This document shows positions 55,001-63,200 of a DNA stretch of 64,000 nucleotides, in pieces. A model generated the notes under the pieces. The model was not told the origin of the DNA and did not search any database. It saw only the letters and a list, made by a program, of their open reading frames with translations. How positions within the stretch are numbered: the stretch's first letter is position 1; each line of letters begins with the position of its first letter. The DNA comes from an uncultured Lachnospiraceae bacterium. Its GTDB lineage: Bacteria > Bacillota > Clostridia > Lachnospirales > Lachnospiraceae. Location of the stretch: contig CADCII010000019.1 in NCBI GenBank assembly GCA_902801515.1, positions 1 through 64,000 of the forward strand, written 5' to 3'. A program made the position numbers and the translations under genes.

Positions 55001-57293
55001 TACCAACGAGGTACAGGGATTCATGTACACCCGCTCGGGCGGGCAGTATGGATCGACACCTGTGACATGGGAGGACGCGCCGCCAGTGACCTATGACAGC
55101 GATGGCATCCATTGGGATTTGGGCGATCGGATTCTGGAGGACGGTGTAACCTATACGGTAAACGTCACGATTTGGCCAAGCCAGCAGTCGTATGACTATG
55201 TGACGAGGCTGAATAATGATGCTGATTTTACCATTGAACAGATCCCTGAGCCTGACAGGTCTTGCTTTGTGTATAACAGTGCCACCGGGAAATATGAGGT
55301 TGTTACCAATCCGGAGAGCGGCCCGCATGGCGATAAGATTAACAATGGGATCAATTATACCAAAACTCAGAGCGAGACGGTTACGGAGCTTCCGGAAGGT
55401 GCTTCCACAGACCCGGATCATCCGATTGTTGTCACTCCCGGACCTGACGATTGGCCCAGAGTTACTACTAAGACCTGGTATACACCAAACGGTGACGGAA
55501 CGTGGACGAAGCATGTTGAAACAGATGTGACGACTGCCTTCAATCCTCCGGATCAGAACATGGCGCTGGAAACGACGGATTATACGGCGCGGAAGATCTG
55601 GGAGGTTGGAAGAAAAGAGGAAATTATCAATTACCTCTATGACGTGACCACCGGTGTGCCCTATAATAACCACAAACACGTTGTCTTCGTCGTGAATCAG
55701 ATCGACGATCCGGATCATCCCGTAGAGTTTGGCCGGACTGTTCTTGGTTACAATGAAGAGACCGACAGTTTCGAATGGAAGGGCACAACTGAGACGGTGA
55801 CGGTGGAAGGCCGTGATTATACGGTCGGCCAGTACTGGGAGGCGGAGATGAACATCTCTTTCGGCCTGATTCTGAGTGAGAATAAGGCCGAAGCCCGCGG
55901 CATCTATCTGGAAGACCCCAGATACATCAGGGTGTATCGGAGCGAAGCGGACAGGGCTAGAGGCTACGTGGCTTATTATGTGCTGGAAAAAGGCCATGAT
56001 TACCAGATTGAAGAACCCGCGCTGGACTTCCGTTTTGAGTTCCAGACCGAGGTTTACCACCCCATGCTGGTGGACGGCGTGCCCAGGAGCGTCAAGATTC
56101 AGTACAAAAAGGATAACGGCGTTGAGTATGGCCTTCTGGAAGAAACGGAAAACATCACCTGGCTGCAGGGCAAGAACGTTCTTCGCGGCCAGTTGGAGAT
56201 GACCAAGACCGTCCTTGATCCGGCAGGCAATGAAGACACGAAGAATGATGAAGTGTTTGAATTCGTTGTTACGCTGGAAAACAATAGTGATCCCGGACCA
56301 TTTTATGATGAGCCTGGAAACCCGGATGAGCAGAATATTCCTTGGTACGGTGTGGAGGATGTCGATACCGGCGTGATTCTGTATTATCATCAGATCGAGC
56401 CGCTGGAAGACGGCAGCATCCTGTATGTCAATGAGCAGACGGCCTGTCGCGATGGAAACTACAACAATGGTCTGCTCGATGGATATGCCGGCAACATTAT
56501 GACTCAGGTTGGCGGTTCCAGGAACAAGGTTACCGCGGACATCAAGATGAACGCGAGAGACAAGTGGGTCATCACCAATGTCCCGGCGGGAACGACCTAC
56601 AAAATTGAGGAGAGAAACCTAAAGGAGGGCTATGCATTTGTCAAGGCCGAGCAGACGACGGGTTCAACCATCCAGGTCTCGGCGCCCGCTGATCCGATCA
56701 TAACCGGCAATATTCCCATGAACTCGACCACGAAAGTGGTGTTCACCAACCAGATGCACCTTGAGATCCATATCACCAAGGTTGATGTAAGGGATTTGAA
56801 CGCAGAGAACCCGACAAAGCTGGCCGGGGCAGAGTTTGTGCTGGAGAAGTACAGCGGCGGGAATTACATGGAACTTGATACCACATGGGGACAGAGTGGG
56901 AAGAAAACGGCGGTCGAAGCTGCAGACAATCCGGGTGAATTCAGCTTTATAGATATTCCGGAAGGATATTATAAACTCGTTGAAACGAAGTATCCGAAGG
57001 GCTATATCGGGACGAGGGGCAATCCGTTGTTCCGGGTGGTCGAGGTAAATGGTAAATTTGAATTGCAGCTACTTGAGAAAACAACTGAAGGAAACTGTGT
57101 CCCGGCAGAGCATAACCAGAACGATACGGTTATTGTGAATGATGAAAACAATGTAATCAAGCTTGTAACAATAGGCAACCAACACCCCCGGCGTTGCCCT
57201 GCCCTCCACCGGTGGCATTGGCACACACCTGTTCTACATCCTCGGATCGATCCTTATCGCGGGAGCAGGACTGCTGCTGGCAATGAAACGTAA
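50811..57293 (+). CDS. Giant VWA-domain surface protein, sorting signal out of frame (paralogue 3)
   Basis: 2160 residues as read. Membrane segment with YSLILPAITVS near residue 45; a Glu/Thr-rich stretch near 140-222; a PEGTTM domain near 245; and a second PDGAQLKV domain near 580. A glycine-serine linker (54050-54100) leads to a VWA domain: MIDAS DTSSS at ~1146, FFTDGEPS near 1262. Cna-B-like domains follow, then a SpaA-like domain near 1985 (ITKVDVRDLNAENPTKLAGAEFVLEK, in part). The reading frame ends in the aberrant QHPRRCPALHRW. A LPSTGG signal is present in the +1 frame (57199-57216). The layout resembles Gram-positive pilus-tip adhesins with VWA domains. From ~52500 codon choice becomes noticeably more GC-rich than at the start, suggesting a recombinant gene. 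Confidence 0.85.
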   Translation: MRYTDSFFRKILSKEHKINKIWKALAGIMAIIVTFTVTYSLILPAITVSRDQADEIAGLYLDDAEEAFDIVEDDGDEDELWSSEGDVIQHTGVLEDDWDGILIEEETEDESEEIGSGIELEEPAQSENIDAHYAYEQGLSSETEAETTAAIELDSEDKEETENESQTEISVETESETEVETKSENEVETESETEVETESETESETEIQTESETEIETETESVTRFPAQRFTASENGVLIIVNAPESAFPEGTTMTVSHVDDEQTLKGIEEAAQTDEKLISRIEAVDICFRDADGNEIEPKAPVSVCMITENKASKEDPVVVHVDDDGRAETVQDAEVYTTGTHDQIVLTANGSAANQAESETETIDESSADAAAKTAIEFETEQFSIYAVVYTVDFEYSLNGKMYEFSLPGGGFVSFTDLVEVLGIIGDTNSDETDAEIDAIETQDADGMPDVEVSDAAKKFVADVTSVEFSSPELVDISKVENETTVGQIKESRGLECEYSAELTEEQIAEINAQTVEAGDWALISVHPFMSEETLTVTMKNGDQFVVRVTDGQIKTKFIDAKGDAWEITVTFDENAQIPDGAQLKVREITKEDQDYSSYYQKAMAKAVGFDLDDSPAEEDDINAIEPMAEEASGDAANSYEEDGESEAPEGADVEALDEGPGISYEATEAHLFSSEAQAAYIRFFDIEIWANDEKIEPKAEVSVTISLADVPQNVPSGLQVVHFAKAGAELMETKENIRTKDEGNITELSFDTNEFSVYSVASTASGTVDNNILNNDYVLVCNGVALSPEQNTTGNTNNLRGIPVTVSNGVISTNNASDSLPVWTVERYWNNTANGYRYRLRTTVNGETRYLNIDNWNGGGAYARAQSQDISIETRYNNSQYQYRFKRADANQALDLFGGSSSQGFGSYDGTRDYEYFTLYELGAEIRNEVTIHFVDREGNPLNDVSYTGNLADGTFSVPYNWNGTTGTVDVSTDFAKSGYTYANTHLAKNTTDDSWTGSNYQQNGLIIESKFESNGNRLTFKTDKGDGQTYATNGHPDNYDFNARFTTFPPDKGAEAEYAAAGSKDVYVVLDPVRNSGGGSGSGSGSGSGSGSGGQQPTDTDPQFKKQVTSNGDGTYNLALSVTGRALNFTDQPKANILLVVDTSSSMRDNNDPETHDSRLAATKTSLKQFGAKLFSRNGTGEEGSAPPDTVQVAMISFDSGTNTDLNWTTEQSAFNSAVDGLSPHKGTNWEDALQLAYDTALARYNADHDPTFIVFFTDGEPSQYTNFHQTPHPTTSWKYFFAFYSREAAKDEAREIVSAGLRLYSVFAYGSSNNHTFNGEGVNALLNNLVNYAYNDNGASGQYSFTAERASEINAAFDAILHGINNALGVSDVEMNDSITSLTSIGASLDSSTNEVQGFMYTRSGGQYGSTPVTWEDAPPVTYDSDGIHWDLGDRILEDGVTYTVNVTIWPSQQSYDYVTRLNNDADFTIEQIPEPDRSCFVYNSATGKYEVVTNPESGPHGDKINNGINYTKTQSETVTELPEGASTDPDHPIVVTPGPDDWPRVTTKTWYTPNGDGTWTKHVETDVTTAFNPPDQNMALETTDYTARKIWEVGRKEEIINYLYDVTTGVPYNNHKHVVFVVNQIDDPDHPVEFGRTVLGYNEETDSFEWKGTTETVTVEGRDYTVGQYWEAEMNISFGLILSENKAEARGIYLEDPRYIRVYRSEADRARGYVAYYVLEKGHDYQIEEPALDFRFEFQTEVYHPMLVDGVPRSVKIQYKKDNGVEYGLLEETENITWLQGKNVLRGQLEMTKTVLDPAGNEDTKNDEVFEFVVTLENNSDPGPFYDEPGNPDEQNIPWYGVEDVDTGVILYYHQIEPLEDGSILYVNEQTACRDGNYNNGLLDGYAGNIMTQVGGSRNKVTADIKMNARDKWVITNVPAGTTYKIEERNLKEGYAFVKAEQTTGSTIQVSAPADPIITGNIPMNSTTKVVFTNQMHLEIHITKVDVRDLNAENPTKLAGAEFVLEKYSGGNYMELDTTWGQSGKKTAVEAADNPGEFSFIDIPEGYYKLVETKYPKGYIGTRGNPLFRVVEVNGKFELQLLEKTTEGNCVPAEHNQNDTVIVNDENNVIKLVTIGNQHPRRCPALHRWHWHTPVLHPRIDPYRGSRTAAGNET

Positions 57294-57309
57294 AAAGTAC
57301 ATGATGTAA
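57175..57309 (+). other. Out-of-frame LPxTG sorting signal of paralogue 3
   Basis: Reading from 57175 gives ATNTPGVALPSTGGIGTHLF, then a hydrophobic segment, KRKKYMM and a stop at 57307-57309. It is one base out of register with the main frame, which stops at 57291-57293. Paralogue 1 has the equivalent ITNTPGVALPSTGG in frame. In-frame stops (TAG at 57172) place the switch at or after 57175. Confidence 0.85.
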
Positions 57310-57314
57310 CGACG

Positions 57315-57358
57315 AAGACCAGTCCAAAGTGAAATGATCACGGCGGGCTGGTCTTTCT
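57315..57358 (+). terminator. Terminator after paralogue 3
   Basis: Eleven-base stem AAGACCAGTCC / GGGCTGGTCTT with one G-T pair, a 19-base loop and TTCTT after it. Its arms resemble those of the terminator after paralogue 1 (GACTGGTCTT). Confidence 0.7.
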
Positions 57359-57360
57359 TG

Positions 57361-57402
57361 TTGACATTGTTCGTTTAAAGGCATATTGTGTACATTGTAC
57401 AC
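57361..57402 (+). promoter_or_regulatory. Promoter and operator of the restriction-like island
   Basis: TTGACA 57361-57366, 17 bases, TATTGT 57384-57389. A perfect palindrome GTGTACA-T-TGTACAC (57388-57402) overlaps the -10 box and the likely start of transcription; it is a good candidate operator for the helix-turn-helix protein encoded next. Confidence 0.65.
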
Positions 57403-57436
57403 TTGTGATTTTTGTGCCATTGCGCGAGGTGGCAGA

Positions 57437-57652
57437 ATGGATTATATGACGATACAGCAAGCATCGGAAGCATGGGGGATCACTTCCCGCAGAATACAGG
57501 TCTTGTGTTCGGAAGGAAGGATAGCCGGTGCCGTCCGGTTTGGACGTGTATGGGCTATCCCTGCTGATGCTCAGAAACCCGCTGACGCGAGAATAAAAAG
57601 CGGTAAATATATAGGCACCAGGCCAGACAGGAAAAAACAGACGCAGGAATGA
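57437..57652 (+). CDS. Small helix-turn-helix DNA-binding protein (excisionase/controller-like)
   Basis: 71 residues from ATG 57437, with GAGGTGG upstream; the frame extends to 57386 without a good site. MTIQQASEAWGITSRRIQVLCSEGRI (in part) is a MerR/excisionase-type winged helix as used by small regulators, followed by GAVRFGRVWAIPADAQKP, the usual wing. It overlaps the next gene's longest possible start. Position before a methylase-like gene and behind a palindromic operator suggests a controller of the island. Confidence 0.8.
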   Translation: MDYMTIQQASEAWGITSRRIQVLCSEGRIAGAVRFGRVWAIPADAQKPADARIKSGKYIGTRPDRKKQTQE

Positions 57653-57669
57653 TGAAAGGAGATGTGTTC

Positions 57670-58653
57670 GTGCAGAATGATGTGATTCTGGATATCAGCG
57701 AAAATGCCATCTCCCATTTGAATGTCAGTCTGTTGGAGATCCTTCTCTTCGACCGGACCACAAGAAAAAAAATTTTGTGGGCAACAGATGATTATGCGGA
57801 ACGCGGAATTTCTTATGCCGCAGGAGATGAGATAAAGCCGGATTTGATTACAGGCGTTAATGGTAACATTATACGGTCGCGTGTTTTGAAGGCAACGGAA
57901 CAGAAAGTTGATCGTACAAGAACGCGGGCCGAGGTGTTCACTCCATCGTGGGTGTGTAACCAGCAGAATAACTTAATTGATGAGCAGTGGTTTGAAGGAA
58001 AACAGGTTTTTAATGTGACAGAAGGGACAACGTGGACGGCAATCGATGCGAAAATCCCATTCCCGGAGAAAGGCATGAAAACCTGGAAAAAATACGTAGA
58101 TGCCAGACGGATGGAAATTACCTGCGGAGAGGCTCCGTATCTTGTCAGCCGGTATGATACGGTAACAGGGATAACGATACCAATTAAAGAGCGGATTGGC
58201 CTGTTAGATAGAAAACTCCGCGTGGTAAATGAAAACACAGATACACGGGAAGATTGGATGATTTGGGCCAAGAGGGCGATAGAAAGCATATATGGCTATG
58301 AGTTTCAGGGAGATAATCTGCTGCTTGCCCGGGAAAATGTTCTCTATACTTACATCGAGTATTACAGGAAGCAGTTCGGGGATGATCCGGATATAAAGAC
58401 TCTTAAAGAAATCGCCCTTGTGATTTCCTGGAATCTTTGGCAAATGGATGGCTTTAATTGTGCGATACCTTACTGCAAAGTGAACACAGAGCCGGAGCAG
58501 TTATCGTTGTTTGATCTTTACCCGGATGACATGGGAGTGTTTGATTACAAGGCTCTGCAGGACACAAAAGGACAGTCGCTTTGCAAGATACGTGACTGGC
58601 GTTCCAAGGAGACCGTTCTGTACAAAAATATTGTGGGAGGCAAAGAAAAATGA
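57670..58653 (+). CDS. Restriction-system subunit M-like protein
   Basis: 327 residues from GTG 57670, eight bases after AAAGGAG (57655-57661); ATG 57649 is an alternative. It matches, from memory, a family annotated in Clostridia as restriction endonuclease subunit M: RTRTRAEVFTPSWVCNQQNNLID (in part, ~residue 78), YVDARRMEITCGEAPYLVSRYD (in part, ~150), GLLDRKLRVVNENT, YGYEFQGDNLLLARENVLYTY (in part) and WNLWQMDG. The EVFTP motif is shared with type I/IIG methylase regions, but I do not see a canonical DPPY-type catalytic motif, so enzymatic activity is uncertain. Its stop overlaps the next gene's start. Confidence 0.75.
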   Translation: MQNDVILDISENAISHLNVSLLEILLFDRTTRKKILWATDDYAERGISYAAGDEIKPDLITGVNGNIIRSRVLKATEQKVDRTRTRAEVFTPSWVCNQQNNLIDEQWFEGKQVFNVTEGTTWTAIDAKIPFPEKGMKTWKKYVDARRMEITCGEAPYLVSRYDTVTGITIPIKERIGLLDRKLRVVNENTDTREDWMIWAKRAIESIYGYEFQGDNLLLARENVLYTYIEYYRKQFGDDPDIKTLKEIALVISWNLWQMDGFNCAIPYCKVNTEPEQLSLFDLYPDDMGVFDYKALQDTKGQSLCKIRDWRSKETVLYKNIVGGKEK

Positions 58654-58979
58654 GTGATCAGATTTATGCAGGAACAGCGCAATACAATCTGATCTATATT
58701 TTTGCGATCCCGGATGACGCACACAAGGGGTATCTGAAGATTGGCGAACATAGCTTTTCAAGCCCGTCCAGTTATCGTCAGTTGCCGGATAATTGTGATG
58801 AACTGAACCAGAATGCCCACAGCCGAAATCGCCAGTATACCCGCACGGCGCTTGTGCAATACGAATTACTGCATACGGAGCTTGCACGCAAACAGATCAG
58901 GCTTGCCGACGGGACAGTTGAGAGTGCATGCCCAAGAATCGAACTGGATTGTGACGTTCTTGAGCAGGGCAATATGTAA
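58650..58979 (+). pseudogene. Truncated GIY-YIG/T5orf172-like N-terminus of a restriction helicase
   Basis: 109 residues. YNLIYIFAIPDDAHKGYLKIGEHSFSS (in part), then LNQNAHSRNRQYTRTALVQYELLHTELA (in part), matches my recollection of the N-terminal nuclease-like part of large DEAD/DEAH helicases encoded next to subunit-M-like proteins (IFRINDEPHRGLLKIGDATI, ...SYTNTAG...LLHTELA). The helicase part is absent: the frame stops at 58979 and the upstream region of paralogue 4 begins within about 60 bases. It is therefore probably a remnant, with the rest lost when the second giant-gene copy was inserted. A stand-alone small nuclease is the alternative. Confidence 0.6.
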
Positions 58980-59020
58980 AAGTAAAACTTAAAGTTATCA
59001 TTATTCATATAAAGTCACTC

Positions 59021-59049
59021 TTTTGCAAGATCAAGAGTAGCGATATAAT
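59021..59049 (+). promoter_or_regulatory. Probable promoter of paralogue 4
   Basis: TATAAT at 59044-59049 with a weak TTTTGC 17 bases upstream. The motif seen before paralogues 2 and 3 is not clearly present here. Confidence 0.4.
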
Positions 59050-59069
59050 GGGTTCGGGGTGAACCATCC

Positions 59070-60215
59070 GGGATACAGAGAATCGCCTGATTGAGGCATC
59101 AGGGAATATCGATATGAGATATACAGACAGTTTTTTTCAAAAACTCCTTTCGGAAGGATATAAGATCAATAAAAAGTGGAGAGCACTGGCAGGGATTATG
59201 GCTATCATCGTCACATTTTCTGTGACGTATAATCTCATATTGCCTGCCATTACTGTATCCAAAGATCAGACGGACGAGATAGCAGGTCTGTATCTGGACG
59301 ATTCTGAAGAGGCTTTCGACATCGTGGAAGATGACGATAACGAGGATGAACTGTGGACTTCAGAGGATGATGCTATACAGCAAACTGGCTCAATGGAAGA
59401 CGAGTGGGACAGTATTCTGATCGAGGAAGAAACAGAGGATGAAACCGAAGATACAGAACCGGACATCGATATCCTGACACAGCCAGAAGCGGATCCGGAA
59501 GCAGTTGAGGAAACAGAAACTGAGAACAAGACAGAGAGCGGAGCTGAGTCAGAATCAGAGACTGAGATCAAGGCAGAAACAGAATCAGAGACTGAAGCGA
59601 AGATACATTACCCGGCGCAGCGGTTTACTGCTTCAGAAGACGGCGTGCTGATCATCGTGAATGCTCCGGAATCGGCATTTACGGAAGGGACCACTATGAC
59701 TGTGAGCCATGTGGACGATGAACAGACCCTGAAGGGAATCGAGGAAGCAGCACAGACTGATGAAAACCGTATCAGTCGCATAGAGGCAGTTGACATCTGT
59801 TTCCGCGATGCAGATGGAAATGAGATCGAACCGAAGGCACCGGTCAGTGTATGCATGATCACAGAGAATAAGGCTTCAGAGGAAGATGCTGTTGTGGTCC
59901 ATGTGGATGACGATGGCCATGCTGAAACTGTGCAGGATGCGGAAGTCTATACTACAGGAAGTCATGATAGGATCGTACTTACTGCAAATGGTACGGCAGC
60001 AAACCAGGCAGAGTCTGAGAGCGAAGCTGCAGAAGAACCCTCAGATGCAGCCGCAAAGACAGCCGTTGAGTTTGAGACAGAGCAGTTCTCTATCTACGCT
60101 GTGGTCTATACGGTGGACTTCCACAACGAAGTTAACGGCAAGATGTATGATTTCAGCATTCCCGGAGGCGGCTTTGTGTCTCTGGAGCATGTGGTGGAAG
60201 TGCTGGGTATAGCGT
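59070..60215 (+). repeat. Long direct repeat, right copy (start of paralogue 4)
   Basis: Counterpart of 50767-52090. It includes the leader, the signal segment, the residues after it (AGLYLDDSEEAFDIVEDD) and the PEGTTM domain. Boundaries are approximate. Confidence 0.75.
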
Positions 60216-63200
60216 CAGGCGATGAGAATACAGAAAACGAAGCTGAAAGCGCTGAAAATGACACGGAATACAGCGATGAATATGTAGGGGACGTGCCGGG
60301 TGCAGATGTAAGTGCTGAGGGCAGCGAAGCTGCGAGGAGATTCGTGGCGGATGTGAAGAGTGTGGAATTCTCCAGCCCGGAACTGATATGGGTCGGAAAG
60401 GCTGATAATGCGACCACAGTTGGCAGATTGAAGGAAGCCAATGGACTCGAAGTTGAATATAGCTCGGAACTGACAGAAGATCAGATCGCAGAGATCAATG
60501 CGCAGACGGTGGAAGCCGGAGACTGGGCTCTTATTAGTGTACAACCGTTTGATACTGAGGAAAAACTGACTGTCACCATGAAGAATGGAGATCAGTTTGT
60601 TGTGAAGATGACGGATGCGCAGATCTTTACGAATGTCATTACAGCCAAAGGTGAAACCTTTGTTATCACTGTGACTTATACAGATGACGCGGAGATTCCG
60701 GCAACGGCCCAGCTGCATGCAAGAGAGATAACCGAAGAGGATCCTGCATTCGAGGAGTACAGGCTTACCGCAGGCGAAGTGCTTGAGGAAGAGCCTGACA
60801 GAGAGGATCTGCGCCTGTTTGATATTACTATTCTGGATATAGCATCTCAGAACACGCTTGAAACTGTAGAGAAAGCATCTGAGAGCACACCTGAAGATGC
60901 ACAGGGCAATGAGGATCCGGATGGGATTAAGATTGAACCGAAGGCACCTGTCCATGTGAGCATCCAATATGTGGGCGGTATGGATCTTGCAGAGGATCAA
61001 AGCCTGGAAGTTGTTCATTTTGCAGAAGAAGGCCCGGAGCATCTTGAGAGCATCACTTCAGTTGAAGAAGGATCCGTATCTTCTGTAGAATTCGAGACGA
61101 ATAGTTTCTCAGCGTTTGCCACGATCAGGGAGAGAATCACCGAACAGATGGCGAATGGCTGTATCGCATACTTTTCATTTGATAATACCACAGATGGCTT
61201 CTCCGGCGCAGGGGCTACAGCAGCCAGAATTGGCAACACCTCTCTGCGTGATGGACAGAGCGGAACTGCACTGTATCTGAATGGAGACGGTTGGCTGGAT
61301 GTTACCAGTGGGTCGAACGGTCACCTGCTGACAGGACTGGATGAATTCACAGTGTCCTACTGGAGCAGCACGACTGCGGCAACAAGTGACGGATCACACG
61401 GCAACTGGGCCTATTATGCAGCTCCAAATAACGGTTCTCAGACATGGCGGAGTGAAAAATATGTGGGTACCTTCCAGACTGGAAACGGAATCACGGCAGA
61501 AAGGTATAACAGCAATAATAACAATCGTCCTCAAGCCAATACCGCCGAGGTGCCCATGAATGAGTGGCACCATATCACGGTGGTATATAAAAACGGAAGC
61601 ACTCAACTGTATGTGGATGGACAGCTTGCAAGTGATGAGCAATCTTCAGTAGATCTGAGTGATATGCTGGGTAGTAATAATATTTTCCAGATCGGACGTG
61701 CAAACTGGGAAAACGGTCAAGGATTTAAAGGTTATATAGATGAGTTCTCCGTTTTCAACTATGCTCTGGATGCGGATGAGGTACGGCTTCTTCACGAAAA
61801 CGCTTATTACCAGGAAGCGAAAAAGGTCAGTGTACAGGATCTCCAGAATAACAAGAGTTATATTATCTATAATGAGGTCTGGAATCCTGATGCCGGACTG
61901 ACTGGTGCCTATGAGTATTATGCTATCGATGGGAATGGGAATCTGGTAAAGGTTTATAATAAAAGTGACCTGATCCATTACCGCTCTGATACTTCTATGG
62001 AGTGGAAACTGATCGCATATGAAGAGAACGGTCAGGAGACAGGATATTATGAATTCTATAATGAAAAAACAGGCAAATACTTGGCGCCGCAGGAAGCACA
62101 ACTTCTTTCCGATGAAGTGATCGGCCTTCATCTGAACGGAAGACAGGATGGACAATACGAATCGACGATCGAAGCATGGGATGGCGGAGCCATGTCTTTC
62201 TATGGCTATAACTATGTGAAAGAGAATGGCCAGTGGACACTGAAAACGGCATCGGAGTCTGAAACGGCCCAGAACCGTGACTGGGAGTTCTTCTTTGCAG
62301 AGCCCGAGCAGGAAAAGCCAGTGGGACAGCTGGAGACGGTTGAGACTGTACAGAATCCTTCAGGCCTTACGATCAGGATGTTCGATTATCCCTCCGGAGA
62401 AACCTATGATAGTGTTCACAGCAGTGAATCTAACTACCAGAATACGATCATGGGAAACAAATTCTGGAATAATGAGCATGTCACAACTGGTCTTGTAAGT
62501 AATACTCTGGTGAATGGGTATCCCTGGTCGGTTAATGGAAACAGGTCAATGAGTGGTCTGTTCTCAGCGAATGATGATAATTGCAGGGAGCAGACGGCAG
62601 ATCACCTGTTCATAAAGAGCACTTATGATGAATCCGGTTACTATGAGTATAGTTCATTTGAAAACTATGCTTATCTGGGAAACAACAGTAATTTTACGGT
62701 ATACAAACAACTGGGAGCACCGAATGACTGGCATAAGACTTATGATCCCTCGACCCAATATTACAATCTGCGCGGCAATTTTATGCCCTATAATACGATA
62801 TCTCCCAACACTCTGATGGAATATGATTATCAGAAGAATACGGTGACTGAATTTGGCAATCCCATGTCTGAGGATGATCCAAGATACGGGGAGACGATAT
62901 ATAGGTGTGAAGGACAGCTGAACTATCATTTCGGCATGAATATAACCGCAGATTTTCTCATGACAAATGGAGGGAATGATGCCAGAGGGAATCCGGTTAC
63001 ATTTGAGTTTAACGGCGACGATGATATGTGGGTATTTGTCGACGGCGTTCTTCTTCTGGATATGGGCGGGGAGCATAATGCGCACAGCGGCAGTATCAAC
63101 TTTGAATCTGGGGATGTCGTCGTACAGAACAGTGACGGACGGAATAGAACAAATATAAAGGAATGTTATCGTAAGGCACATGTTTATCCTGACGGAACTC

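Noticed and set aside
54756-56390. Minus-strand open frame of 544 codons
   Set aside because: Antisense to the VWA and Cna-B part of giant 3; low-complexity hydrophobic/basic translation with no ribosome-binding site.
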